A DNA stretch of 64,000 nt, taken from Chitinophagaceae bacterium (GTDB lineage: Bacteria; Bacteroidota; Bacteroidia; Chitinophagales; Chitinophagaceae). The position numbers and the translations under genes were made by a program. Under the pieces are notes generated by a model, which searched no databases, was not told the origin of the DNA, and saw nothing but the letters and a program-made list of their open reading frames with translations. The stretch lies in the NCBI GenBank assembly GCA_947446645.1, contig CANFHA010000005.1, forward strand, positions 186,001-250,000, written 5' to 3'. Of the stretch, positions 9,673 through 18,800 are shown one piece after another (position 1 is the first letter of the stretch; each line of letters starts with the position of its first letter).

Positions 9673-9705
9673 AACTGCAATGGAGCGATCTGTTGCAGTT
9701 TTTTT
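9673..9705 (+). terminator. Intrinsic terminator, copy 1 of 3 (after rny)
   Basis: A 12-base-pair hairpin with left arm AACTGCAATGGA, a GCGA (GNRA-type) tetraloop and right arm TCTGTTGCAGTT, followed by a T-tract. Two wobble pairs fall in the middle of the stem. The same 28 bases, loop included, recur at 10443 and 11021. Confidence 0.85.
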
Positions 9706-9731
9706 GTTTAATTGCATTTTTTGTATCTTTG
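9703..9731 (+). promoter_or_regulatory. Promoter of the VapBC-like pair
   Basis: TATCTTTG at 9724-9731 matches the Bacteroidota -7 consensus TAnnTTTG. A TTTG at 9703-9706, part of the T-tract of terminator copy 1, lies 17 bases upstream as a possible -33 element. The ATG at 9737 is only five bases after the -7 box, so the mRNA would be leaderless or nearly so. Confidence 0.6.
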
Positions 9732-9736
9732 ATACT

Positions 9737-9967
9737 ATGGTATCACTAGCAGGTACATATCAAAACGGCTGTGTAAAATTCGATGAAGAATACACTTCAG
9801 AAAAGCCGGTGAAGGTAATAGTTACGTTTTTGGAAGAGGAGAAACCTTCGGCACAAAAACATTTGTCGTTATCTGACTTTTCCTTTTCCAAAAGCCAAAA
9901 AGCCTTAGAAAATTACAAAGGTTCTTTTACCGAAACATTGATAGAAGAAAGAAGGAGTGATCTATGA
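9737..9967 (+). CDS. Putative antitoxin partner of a VapC-like toxin
   Basis: A 76-residue acidic and lysine-rich protein (starts MVSLAGTYQNGCVKFDEEYT). I take the ATG at 9737; an upstream in-frame ATG at 9680 lies inside the terminator hairpin and would add an unlikely Phe-rich stretch. The N-terminal half, GTYQNGCVKFDEEY followed by KVIVTFLEEE, resembles the short AbrB-like or DUF-type antitoxins that precede PIN-domain toxins in Bacteroidota. The stop overlaps the toxin start in an ATGA. The pair is AT-rich compared with rny and sits between two copies of the same terminator. Family assignment is by context and pattern only. Confidence 0.6.
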   Translation: MVSLAGTYQNGCVKFDEEYTSEKPVKVIVTFLEEEKPSAQKHLSLSDFSFSKSQKALENYKGSFTETLIEERRSDL

Positions 9968-10404
9968 AAATATTCTTAGACACTTCTTCGTTATTCAAAC
10001 TCTATCACAAAGAAGCCGATACACATCTTATTGAGCAAATCTTTTCTGGAAATAAAATAGATGGCGTTTTCTTGTCCGAAATTGCAATGGTCGAATTTGC
10101 ATCTACTGTGTGGAAGAAATATCGGTTAAAAGAAATTGATAAAGTACATGCTCAAAATATGATTGGTGACTTTGAAGCTGACTTTGGTAAATATACATTT
10201 ACACACGTAAGCAACGCAGTGATTGAGCATGCCAAAAACCTTCTATCAAAATATGGAGCTCAGGGTTTAAGAAGTCTCGATAGCATTCAACTATCTACTT
10301 CATTGTCTCTTGTTGAAGAATGTAATTTGTTTGTATCCTCGGATAAATTGTTGAATATTTTTTTCAGACAAGAATCATTGCCCGTTCCGGACACTTTATT
10401 TTAA
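9964..10404 (+). CDS. PIN-domain ribonuclease, VapC-like toxin
   Basis: A 146-residue PIN domain. The metal-binding acidic residues are visible: D6 in IFLDTSSLFKLY, E44 in MVEFAST, D106 in LRSLDSIQLS and D127 in FVSSDKLL. This is the usual VapC quartet, so it is probably a Mg-dependent endoribonuclease that cuts tRNA or another RNA when free of its antitoxin. It overlaps the upstream small gene by four bases, the standard layout of a type II toxin-antitoxin pair. Low GC content compared with rny suggests acquisition. Terminator copy 2 follows 38 bases after the stop. Confidence 0.85.
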   Translation: MKIFLDTSSLFKLYHKEADTHLIEQIFSGNKIDGVFLSEIAMVEFASTVWKKYRLKEIDKVHAQNMIGDFEADFGKYTFTHVSNAVIEHAKNLLSKYGAQGLRSLDSIQLSTSLSLVEECNLFVSSDKLLNIFFRQESLPVPDTLF

Positions 10405-10442
10405 GAATCAAGCATTTTCTTAAATGTTCTGTCCGATTAAAA

Positions 10443-10475
10443 AACTGCAATGGAGCGATCTGTTGCAGTTTTTTT
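10443..10475 (+). terminator. Intrinsic terminator, copy 2 of 3 (after the PIN toxin)
   Basis: Same 28-base hairpin as at 9673 (12-bp stem, GCGA loop) followed by a T-tract. Outside the hairpin the flanks differ from copy 1. Confidence 0.85.
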
Positions 10476-10496
10476 ATTGAATAACCCCTATGTTTG
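10463..10496 (+). promoter_or_regulatory. Candidate promoter of the DMP19-family gene
   Basis: TATGTTTG at 10489-10496 fits TAnnTTTG. A TTG at 10463-10465, within the right arm of terminator copy 2, is 23 bases upstream, at the long end of the allowed spacing. The ATG at 10508 follows after 11 bases. Confidence 0.45.
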
Positions 10497-10507
10497 ATTA
10501 ATAAACA

Positions 10508-11002
10508 ATGTATATGAACCAAAACAAAAACTCAGGCCAAGAGTTCGTCGACAGATTGTTATCTGCTGATGACATCAATAAAAGTATCATTGAGTTAGAT
10601 AATTACATCTGCGAGCTATGTGTATGGGGTGAAGAAATGGGCAAACTCAATCAGCAGCAAAAGAATTTTTATTATAATCAGGAGTTAGAACGTGAAATTA
10701 ACAATGGTGGTTTTAACCAATACTTTTTGAATTCCAGTGGGAACTTCGCTCATCAAACCATTAATTCACTTATCCTTATTGGTGCAGATAAAACTGCGGC
10801 AATACTACAAGAAGCAATTAACCAATTTCCAGGCAAAATCGTGCCCGAGGACAAACATAAAAGACAAGAAATAATAGAGCAAATTGAAGAAAGCGCGAAC
10901 GAGAAATGGGAAGAGCTCGACCAGAAATTCTTTGAGTATGTGGACAACCTAAACTTGCTAAACATCGAATATGTCAGACAAAACAGAGGAGATTTTTCAT
11001 AA
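10508..11002 (+). CDS. DMP19/DUF4375 family protein
   Basis: 164 residues, strongly acidic. The block REINNGGFNQYFLNSSG is characteristic of the DMP19/DUF4375 family (PF14300), whose namesake from Neisseria is a DNA-mimic protein that binds a repressor. Here the function is unknown; the family also occurs widely as uncharacterised small proteins in defence or accessory contexts. Two ATGs two codons apart (10508 and 10514) are both possible starts. The gene is AT-rich, has its own promoter-like site, and is bounded by terminator copies 2 and 3, so it forms a one-gene cassette next to the VapBC-like cassette. Confidence 0.75.
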   Translation: MYMNQNKNSGQEFVDRLLSADDINKSIIELDNYICELCVWGEEMGKLNQQQKNFYYNQELEREINNGGFNQYFLNSSGNFAHQTINSLILIGADKTAAILQEAINQFPGKIVPEDKHKRQEIIEQIEESANEKWEELDQKFFEYVDNLNLLNIEYVRQNRGDFS

Positions 11003-11020
11003 ATATCCACCTCTATTTAA

Positions 11021-11054
11021 AACTGCAATGGAGCGATCTGTTGCAGTTTTTTTT
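11021..11054 (+). terminator. Intrinsic terminator, copy 3 of 3 (after the DMP19-family gene)
   Basis: Same 28-base hairpin as at 9673 and 10443, with a slightly longer T-tract. It lies 18 bases after the stop. Confidence 0.85.
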
Positions 11055-11093
11055 AATTGGGTTGCTCTGAGCCCTCAATTTGCATGCTGAAAG

Positions 11094-11909
11094 CTATTGA
11101 CATTCATAAAGCACTTTTGTAGTATTTACAGCCGTGCCATTTACATTCTCCGTAATATTAGTGATGCGCCCACCTGCATCAACCGCATAAGAGTAGGTCT
11201 TAGTACTATCGTAGCCATTGGCATTCTGCACATACACCTGCCTCAGCAGATGCTTATTCGTATATATGCTTCTACCGTAATTCTCAAAATCTTTTAGATC
11301 TGCTGTATTGTTGCCGGTATTGTACAAAGTGTCCGCATAGGTAAAGCTATAAATATCATAAATACCAACACTGTAGTCTGCTTGAAATCTGGTTTTTGTA
11401 ATTACATCCCCATTTTGCCAGGTTAGGGTATCAGAGAAGAATGTTCCGTAATTATTGAGTGTATGTAGATACAGCTGGCCTGCACGGTCATAAAAAAAAC
11501 TATCCGTCTGTGGATCGGAATAGCTGTAGTAGCCATAATAACCCCGTAATATGCGGCTTACCCTGTTTTGATTATCAAGAGTTAAAGAATCTCCGGGTTG
11601 CGTGTAGTTCGATTGTGCATTTGCAGTCTTAATAGCGATCAGGCCATCCTTGTAAGTAAAGTATTTATAGTAGCTGCCATAAGGTTGAGCAGGCACAAAC
11701 ACATACATATGCTGCACTGTGCCATCGTCGTTATAATAGAAATTGTAGACCGTTCTTGCCGCACCGGTACTTACAGTATCGGCTGGCACTTCGCTTATCT
11801 GCTTTATACGGCAGCCGGTAAACTTAGCCGGCCCCGGCGTGGCTGGCTTCTTACAAGAATGAAGGTAAAGAAGGCATAACAAAAAAGAAAAAGTAACCAG
11901 TTTTTGCAT
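11094..11909 (-). CDS. Putative lipoprotein of unknown function
   Basis: 271 residues. The N-terminus is a lipoprotein signal: a hydrophobic stretch ending LLYLHSC with Cys19 as the lipidation site, followed by KKPATP. The mature part is Tyr- and Asn-rich with repeated beta-strand-like units such as YYNDDGTVQHMYV, YKDGLIAIKT and YSYAVDAGGRITNI. These recall the YD/RHS-like 'DUF4595' type of beta-sheet lipoproteins common in Bacteroidota. It probably sits on the outer membrane or in the periplasm. It converges on the DMP19-family gene with terminator copy 3 in between. No enzyme motif is visible. Confidence 0.65.
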   Translation of the reverse strand: MQKLVTFSFLLCLLYLHSCKKPATPGPAKFTGCRIKQISEVPADTVSTGAARTVYNFYYNDDGTVQHMYVFVPAQPYGSYYKYFTYKDGLIAIKTANAQSNYTQPGDSLTLDNQNRVSRILRGYYGYYSYSDPQTDSFFYDRAGQLYLHTLNNYGTFFSDTLTWQNGDVITKTRFQADYSVGIYDIYSFTYADTLYNTGNNTADLKDFENYGRSIYTNKHLLRQVYVQNANGYDSTKTYSYAVDAGGRITNITENVNGTAVNTTKVLYECQ

Positions 11910-12063
11910 AAGGCAAAGATTAGCAACACGTAAATTTAAAACATACCATTTGTATATAACTAGTAACGCATAAACTGCCTTTTAAGTATACCGGACGTCC
12001 GCTCTATAATACCTTTAAAATTCATCTAACCTCACCGCCACTTCGTGGGAAATCTCCAATCTT

Positions 12064-12105
12064 CTTATCAACTTATCTCTTATCTCTTATCAAACTTATC
12101 ACTTA
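12064..12105. repeat. Short tandem repeat of CTTATC
   Basis: Six copies of CTTATC with 0-3 base spacers lie directly after the stop of the DUF58 gene. The array is imperfect and not coding. See also 7807 and 49193. Confidence 0.6.
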
Positions 12106-13497
12106 TCAAAGCACTCCGCTTGTTACCTGGCTCCTCTTAAGAATTTCATCTATTTCCTTCTCCCGCTTTTGAATAGCAAAGCGCATAGGCGAAAAAGTCC
12201 AACGGGTACGAAGGCGCGATAGCCTGTCTTGCGGCGGGCGGAAGATAAGACGTGCTATCCAGCCCAATGGCGCAAAGTGCTTGAATACGTTTGACAGCTT
12301 TACAAAATACACCACAGTGGAAGCATCACAGCGGTCAAGCATATTACGCAATTCTTCCGGATCTGTAAGCGACGAAACACAAAGCACCGTCCCGCTTTTA
12401 GGATTAAAATATTGCTGCAACGATGCATCCTTATGCCAGCCACTGTTACTGATGATACGGGCAGCCTTCTCCATATCGGTAAGCTGCTCCGGTATGCTGA
12501 AAGATTGGTCAGGGATAAAGCGCATTTCCCACTCTTTACGTGATAGCGTATCGTATACCGTCCATACATTATTCTTGTAGTAGTTCAGCATTTCCTTCAG
12601 GTAGCCCTCACCCAGCCACTGCGCTTTCACCGAAGCAAAAAAGCTGGCATAAAAATACAGGTGCGATGCATAAGGCTCATACATTTCGGGTATGCGCACT
12701 ACCAGCTCCCGGTTCTTTGCATATACCTTCCATACTATGCGGCGCACATCATCACCACTCTCAAAGTCTTTGTAATTAAGTGGCTCACCCTCCACACGGC
12801 GCAGTTGTTCTATGCGCACATCCATCGTCTCCGTTTTCTTAGGGAAAACATCAGCATCATCTTCATTGGTGAGCATCGGTGGCTGGTAAAAGTGCCCGCT
12901 TACTGGCTGCTGTGCTGCCAGCGAAAACAGGTGCAGCATATCCTGGAAATATACGAAACCGCCTTTTAGCTCATACTCTTTAATATCCGGCAGCTCCAGC
13001 CTGCTCCTCCCGGTTATCGCGGTGCGCACAAAGCTATTGTCCTTCCATTTATTAGATAGCAGGCCAAAACGGTCGGTCATTATATTATCATCATAGTACA
13101 GCCTTCCGTTTACAAACCCAAGCAGGGGCCTTATAACACCCTCTATACGTGTGTTCAAAAACAGTTTGGTTTTCTTCCCCTTCTTTGTTTCTGTAGTAAA
13201 CTCTACCTGTAGCTTATAGCCCTTATTGCTGCGTAGCCACCGGTAATAAAAGTAACTGATGAATGTGCTAAGCACAGATAATGCAATGAGGCCGACAACG
13301 AACCACATTACCATCCTGCCCATTAGTATTATGAAAGGAAGCAGTGGCGACGGATCCTCACCTTTTACCGTGGGCTTGTATAGCAGCTTGTATGCGCACC
13401 ATCCTGCCGCGCCGCACAATAGAGTATTAAGGGTAAATGGAAAGTACTGCCAGTAATAGCGAACCTTCCATTTTATTTGTTTCCAGTTCATTGACAA
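12106..13497 (-). CDS. DUF58 domain-containing membrane protein
   Basis: 463 residues. Two membrane helices lie near residues 22-40 and 55-85, followed by a beta-rich region and the DUF58 signature YKDFESGDDVRRIVWKVYAK in shortened form (GDDVRRIVWKVYAK, about 248-261). The family normally has GDDxRxIDW; here the Asp before Trp is replaced by Val. DUF58 proteins usually stand next to a MoxR ATPase and von Willebrand factor A proteins. No MoxR gene is adjacent in this window. The biochemical role of the family is not established. Transcribed alone on the minus strand. Confidence 0.8.
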   Translation of the reverse strand: MSMNWKQIKWKVRYYWQYFPFTLNTLLCGAAGWCAYKLLYKPTVKGEDPSPLLPFIILMGRMVMWFVVGLIALSVLSTFISYFYYRWLRSNKGYKLQVEFTTETKKGKKTKLFLNTRIEGVIRPLLGFVNGRLYYDDNIMTDRFGLLSNKWKDNSFVRTAITGRSRLELPDIKEYELKGGFVYFQDMLHLFSLAAQQPVSGHFYQPPMLTNEDDADVFPKKTETMDVRIEQLRRVEGEPLNYKDFESGDDVRRIVWKVYAKNRELVVRIPEMYEPYASHLYFYASFFASVKAQWLGEGYLKEMLNYYKNNVWTVYDTLSRKEWEMRFIPDQSFSIPEQLTDMEKAARIISNSGWHKDASLQQYFNPKSGTVLCVSSLTDPEELRNMLDRCDASTVVYFVKLSNVFKHFAPLGWIARLIFRPPQDRLSRLRTRWTFSPMRFAIQKREKEIDEILKRSQVTSGVL

Positions 13498-13578
13498 GTT
13501 TACGCCGGTTGCAGCCGGAACTAAGGTATGAAAATAAAGAAACCGTTTGGTAAGAGTTGTTAATTTTCACCCCGCTGC

Positions 13579-14877
13579 TCATGGTTTCAATCGCGCTTCC
13601 CTTGCCGCTGTTATTTCTACCTGTTTGCGTGTTGGCAGCAAAATGAGCCGCAAAGTAGTATCGTTGGTAAAATAGCTGATAGCCCAGTTAATGAAAATGA
13701 TCAGCTTATTCTTCACGCTCAGTATCAGCATCAAGTGCAGAAACATCCAGGTGAACCATGCCAGTCGACCCTGGAAGCTCATGAACGGCAAATCCACCAC
13801 CGCCTTATGCTTGCCCACAGTAGCCATTGTGCCGGGATTCTTGTATTTAAACTCCTGCATGGGCTTGTTATCTTCCACCCTCTTTAGATTTGCAGCAAGG
13901 TTTTTCGCCTGGTTTATAGCTACATTGGCCAGCTGCGGATGCCCCTTCGGAAAACCATCAGTCTCCATATAGGCTATGTCGCCCAGCGCAAAAACACCGT
14001 CCATTCCTTGCACCCTGTTGTAGTGGTCTGTTTTTATACGGCTCCCTCTTACCAGCAGCTCTGCGGGTATGCCCGTGGGCACATTTCCCATCACCCCTGC
14101 AGTCCATATCATGTTCCGGGTCTTTATGGTTCTGCCATCCTTCATTAGCAAGGTCTCACCATCATAGTCCTGCACTATGGTATCCGTCCATACTTTCACA
14201 CCCATTTTCTCCAGGTACTCCTGCGAGCGTTGTTGCGACCCCTCACTCATATTCTGTAGTGTGTGTGCACCGCCCTCTACCAGGTATATATTCAGCCTTG
14301 AAAAATCCATATCTGGATAGTCCTTCGGCAGCACATTGGTTTTCATTTCCGCCAGCGATCCGGCCATTTCCACACCAGTTGGTCCGCCGCCTACCACAGC
14401 TATATTCAATATGCCCTCCATTTCGTCCGGGCTGGCACTTAGGGCATCTTCAAAATTCAGCAATATTCTGTTGCGCAGGGCTATCGCCTCATTCACCGAT
14501 TTCATTGGGAAAGCATAGCGCTCAAAATTCTTATTCCCGAAAAAGTTGTTGGTGCAGCCGGTGGCAATAACCAGGTAGTCGTATTCAAAATCACCTTCGT
14601 TGGTCTTAACCCTTTTTTCCGCCACGTCTATTTCCTCTACTGTAGCTATGCGTAAATGCACATGGGCTTCATTGTGAAAAACTTTTCTGAGGGGAAAAGA
14701 GATGGCGCTGGGCTCAAGCCGGCCGGTAGCCACCTGGTAAAACAGGGGCTGAAATTGGTGAAAATTATACTGGTCAATGACTACAGTTTCAAAATCAGTG
14801 TGCCTTAGTCTGCGCGCAACTTGCAGGCCTGCAAAACCAGCACCGAGTATTACAATTTTTTTGCCCATATACCGCAC
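13579..14877 (-). CDS. Type II NADH dehydrogenase (NDH-2)
   Basis: 432 residues, a typical NDH-2 length. The FAD-binding GxGxxG is at the N-terminus (KIVILGAGFAGLQ). The quinone-site block QFQPLFYQVATG follows, and the NADH-binding GxGxxG is NIAVVGGGPTGVEMAG. ALGDIAYMETDG is the second FAD contact, and the hydrophobic C-terminus with WFTWMFLHL is the membrane-anchoring end. The enzyme oxidises NADH and reduces menaquinone without pumping protons. A second ATG three codons in (14868, MGKKIVILG) is an equally good or better start. Gene neighbours give no further clue. Confidence 0.9.
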   Translation of the reverse strand: MRYMGKKIVILGAGFAGLQVARRLRHTDFETVVIDQYNFHQFQPLFYQVATGRLEPSAISFPLRKVFHNEAHVHLRIATVEEIDVAEKRVKTNEGDFEYDYLVIATGCTNNFFGNKNFERYAFPMKSVNEAIALRNRILLNFEDALSASPDEMEGILNIAVVGGGPTGVEMAGSLAEMKTNVLPKDYPDMDFSRLNIYLVEGGAHTLQNMSEGSQQRSQEYLEKMGVKVWTDTIVQDYDGETLLMKDGRTIKTRNMIWTAGVMGNVPTGIPAELLVRGSRIKTDHYNRVQGMDGVFALGDIAYMETDGFPKGHPQLANVAINQAKNLAANLKRVEDNKPMQEFKYKNPGTMATVGKHKAVVDLPFMSFQGRLAWFTWMFLHLMLILSVKNKLIIFINWAISYFTNDTTLRLILLPTRKQVEITAAREARLKP

Positions 14878-14914
14878 CTTACGCTAAAAGCATGCCACCA
14901 GATAAATACATGAA

Positions 14915-15763
14915 CTACTTTTTCATATCCTTCCGCAACGGAGCTTGCCATCCTACATAGATGGAATTATATTTCCTCAGCTCGCTTTTCATCTCTGTTG
15001 TCCACTCATTTATTACGCCCATTTTTACCGTGCCATACCGCGTCAGCAATAGCTCATAAGGCATGTTCGGGCTTTTTGAAGTCTGCGTAGTATCTGCCTT
15101 GTAGCCTTTGGTCTTAGCATAACCGGCAAACGCGCTACGCCCGGTATCCGTCTTAAAATACAGCTCAAAGATCACGTCCCTTGGTTTGGTAAGACTATCC
15201 CCACCATTCAGCATCTCGGTCAGCGTTTTGCTGTTTTCCATCCAGTCCTGCGTTTCGCTATTAGGGTACAGAAAAGTCCGGTAAGTAGCCCAGGCCTTGT
15301 CATACTTCATGTTTATAGCAAATTTGTAGTTAGGATAGCTGTGACCATACATGCGCATCAGGGCGTTGCGCACCCCCGTAGTATCCCGCACATAATAGTA
15401 GTTCAGCCTTTCGCAATTATAGGTAAATGTTCCCACCAGCACTTTCGGGGTCACCCCGTTCAGAAAAGTACCGGTAACATCCAGCATTTCTTCCATCTTG
15501 TCTATCTCGTCAGTCAGGGGCATACCGTGCTTGTCACATCCCATCGCCTGCGGCCCGGTTATCACCAGGTAGGGATACCTGCTATCGGGTGCCGCATCCT
15601 TTTTACCCATATCCACCAGCACAGATCCCGGCTTGTCGCCAAACTTGGCCATATAGGTATCCCATTGCTCTGCCTGGCCGGCGGCACTAAAAACAATAGC
15701 AGAACAAATGACTTGTATGAGCAAAAAATGTTTCACAAGGTAAAGTAACAGATTCCACTTCAA
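14915..15763 (-). CDS. Exported DUF695 / RraB-like family protein
   Basis: 282 residues with an N-terminal signal peptide (hydrophobic stretch ending IVFSAAGQAEQW). The mature part begins with a DUF695-like domain: the pattern WDTYMAKFGDKPGSVLVD, later LVGTFTYNCERLNYYYV. It ends with a domain resembling the RraB/DUF1260 fold (FELYFKTDTGRSAFAGYAKTKGY, two pieces). DUF695 coupled to an RraB-like domain is a recognised architecture of unknown function. An export signal makes a direct role in RNase regulation unlikely here. It is 37 bases upstream of the NDH-2 gene on the same strand and could share its transcript. Confidence 0.65.
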   Translation of the reverse strand: MKWNLLLYLVKHFLLIQVICSAIVFSAAGQAEQWDTYMAKFGDKPGSVLVDMGKKDAAPDSRYPYLVITGPQAMGCDKHGMPLTDEIDKMEEMLDVTGTFLNGVTPKVLVGTFTYNCERLNYYYVRDTTGVRNALMRMYGHSYPNYKFAINMKYDKAWATYRTFLYPNSETQDWMENSKTLTEMLNGGDSLTKPRDVIFELYFKTDTGRSAFAGYAKTKGYKADTTQTSKSPNMPYELLLTRYGTVKMGVINEWTTEMKSELRKYNSIYVGWQAPLRKDMKK

Positions 15764-15802
15764 CTATTTTTCACTTTAGGAAATCTTTGGGAAAAGCCTC
15801 GA

Positions 15803-15836
15803 AAACAAAAAGGCCCCGGTACACCCAGAGCCTTTA
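15803..15836 (-). terminator. Terminator of the giant Ig-repeat gene
   Basis: On the minus strand, AAAGGC and GCCTTT form the base of an imperfect hairpin about 20 bases past the stop, followed by TTGTTTTC. Confidence 0.7.
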
Positions 15837-15855
15837 GTTAGTATTATTGATCAGC

Positions 15856-18800
15856 CTAGTTCTTCACAAACATCTTGGTTCCTATCCGCATACCATCCCT
15901 GGTCAGTAGCACAGAATAGACTCCCGATGGCAGCTCACTTACTGAGAATCCGCCCTTGCCACCTGTTAGCGTAGTTGTTTGTACATCACGGCCCATAGCA
16001 TCCATCACCCTTACATCTATCACGTCCGACCATGCAGTTCCGGTTACCACTATGTTCACCCTTGAATCTGCAGGGTTCGGGAACAGGTTTATTTCAAACT
16101 GTGCATTCACTTCGCTTACCGCTGTTACTGTGTTATAGTGGTAATAGGTCTTTTGCCAGCAACCACCCTTATTAGACATTACCCAATAGTTCTTGCGCAT
16201 AGTATCAGGGCTGGCGTTAAAATACGCCTGTGACACCTGTCCGCGAATTATTGCAGAATCCTTGGTCATGATATCATCATAACCCCATTGGTAGTTATCC
16301 GCAGTATTATCGGTACAAACAAACTCTGAAAGATAGTACTGCACGCGGGTATTCACCGCCGTATCCGTACCTATGTTCACAACAAAGCTATCCGTTATGG
16401 CGCAGCCAGAGCTCAGTATCACAGAAGACAAACGAACCACTGCTGTTCCCGGATTATGGAAGCTAACAATTGCATATTGTCCGTTCGATGAAGTATCAAA
16501 TATCTGTGCATTGCTTGCGCTCCATGCATAAGATATACCAGATGGTGCAGGTGATTCAACACCAAAGTTGCGGAACAAAGAATTAGCACATAGCGGTGTA
16601 TCTGGGAACGTTACAATGTGCCCGAATCCAAACGCCTCATTTATCGTAACCATCTGTGTGCTGGAATATGCGCCACAAGAATTAGTGTAGATATAGCTGA
16701 TGATGGCAGTGCCACCTGTATTACCGGTTACAAGTCCTGTTGTCGCATCCACACTTGCAATTGATAGGTTTGAACTGCTCCACACACCACCTGCTGTAGT
16801 ATCAGACAATGAAGTAGTATAATGAGCACACAATTGTGTAAACCCAAGTATTGGTCCGGCAAATGGCAGCGGGTTAATGGTAACAGTAGTAGTAGCTGTG
16901 TCCATACCGCACTGCTGCGTCACTATATAAGTAATCGTGGTTGTACCCGGACCAACACCAGTCACCATTCCTGTTGCCGAATCAACGGTCGCAAAAAGCG
17001 TGCTTGCACTGGTCCATACTCCACCTGCCACAGAGTCAGCCAGCGCTGTGCTGTCGGCCTGGCATACGGTCTTAACACCTGTAATAGAACCGATGTAAGG
17101 AAGTGGCTCTACCTTGAAATGCACAAGTGCTGAGCAAGCCGGAAGCGGAGACAAAAATGTATAAGAAATAATAGTGGTACCGGAAAGTATCGCCGTTACA
17201 TTACCAAGACCATCTACTGTTGCTATTGTAGGATCGCTGCTGCTCCATGTACCACCACCTGTTGCCTCAAACAAGGAGGTAGTAAGACCAGGGCACAAGC
17301 TATCAAGACCTACTATAGGCACAGGTACTGCGTCTACAGTTACATCTCTTCTCACCGTGCAGCCTGCCAGGGAAGTATAAGATATCGTTACCACACCCGG
17401 TGCAGCTCCTACCACATAGCCACTCAGCACACCCACAGTAGCTATTGCGGTATTGCTGCTGGTCCATGTGCCACCTAGTGGTGTTGAAGTTAGTGTATCT
17501 GCAAACCCTGCACATACAACGCTATCCCCAACTATCGGAGTCGGATTAGCATTCACTGTTATCAGCTGAGTTCGGAAACAGCCTGATGGCAAAGCATAAG
17601 TTAGAGTAGAAACACCTACGGAAAAACCAATCACATTACCTATTCCGTCTACAGTCGCCACCGTTGGATCACTGCTGGTCCAGGCGCCGCCCGGAGTAGC
17701 ATCACTCAGGAATATATTTGCACCCATACACACATACAGTGGGCCAACTATTGGCGCTGGTAATGGCGTTACAGTCATTTCATAAGTAGCATAGCATCCG
17801 GTACCAAGCTGGTAAGTAACCGTTGCTGTACCTGCAGATATACCACTGATCTCCCCTGTTACAGGGTTAGCAATTGCTATCGAAGTATTGCTGCTAAGCC
17901 ATGTTCCAAAAGGAGTCGTATCTGACAATACAACAATAGACCCTTCACAAACCGTATTAGATCCGGTAACTGGTTCTGAAGCCAGGTTCACACGGAACAA
18001 CGTTGTGGTATAACAGCCGGTGCCCAGCATATAAGTAATTGTCGCAAAACCTGAGTCAACTCCGGTCACTATTCCTGTGCCGGGCCCCACACTTGCAACA
18101 CCCAGGTTATCGCTGCTCCAGGTACCGAATAACGTAGCATCGGTCAGTAGAGTCGACTGACCTACGCAGGTATTCGTAGCTCCCAGTATCGTTGTCGGAT
18201 TCGGATTTACAGTAACAATAGCTGTAGTGAAACAGCCACTACTAAGTATCCTGTAAGTAATTACCGCTGTATCTGCATTAACTCCCGATACCAGGCCAGT
18301 GCTTATATCCACTGGCACAGATGCAGGCTTGCTCGATGTCCAGATACCTCCGGCAGTTGTGTCGCTTAATGCAGTTGTAGTACCTGCACAAAGCCCCAGA
18401 GTACCCAGTATAGCAGAAGGTGCGGCATTAACATTTACGGTAGTAGTTACCGAGCAACCCACACCAAGAGAATAGGTAATATTTACAACACCGGCACTGA
18501 TGCCGGTAACTACACCCGAACCAACAGAGATTGTGGCTATTGCCAGGTTATCGCTCGTCCACGTGCCGGAGCCAACTGCATCACTAAGCGTGATCGTGGC
18601 ATTAGGGCACACATTGGCAGCGCCCATTATAGGTCCGGGGTTCGTGTTTACTGTAACCGTTTTGCTCACCAGGCAACCTGTTCCCAGGGAGTAGGTAATA
18701 TTAGTTGTGCCCGCAGAAATTCCGCTTAATACCCCGGTGCTGATACCTATTGTAGCAACAGCAGTATTGCTGCTGCTCCAGGTACCGCTGGCCACGCTAT

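Noticed and set aside
9680..9736. Upstream in-frame ATG for the antitoxin gene
   Set aside because: It lies inside the terminator hairpin, and the promoter box is downstream of it; the ATG at 9737 fits the box and the family-like start.
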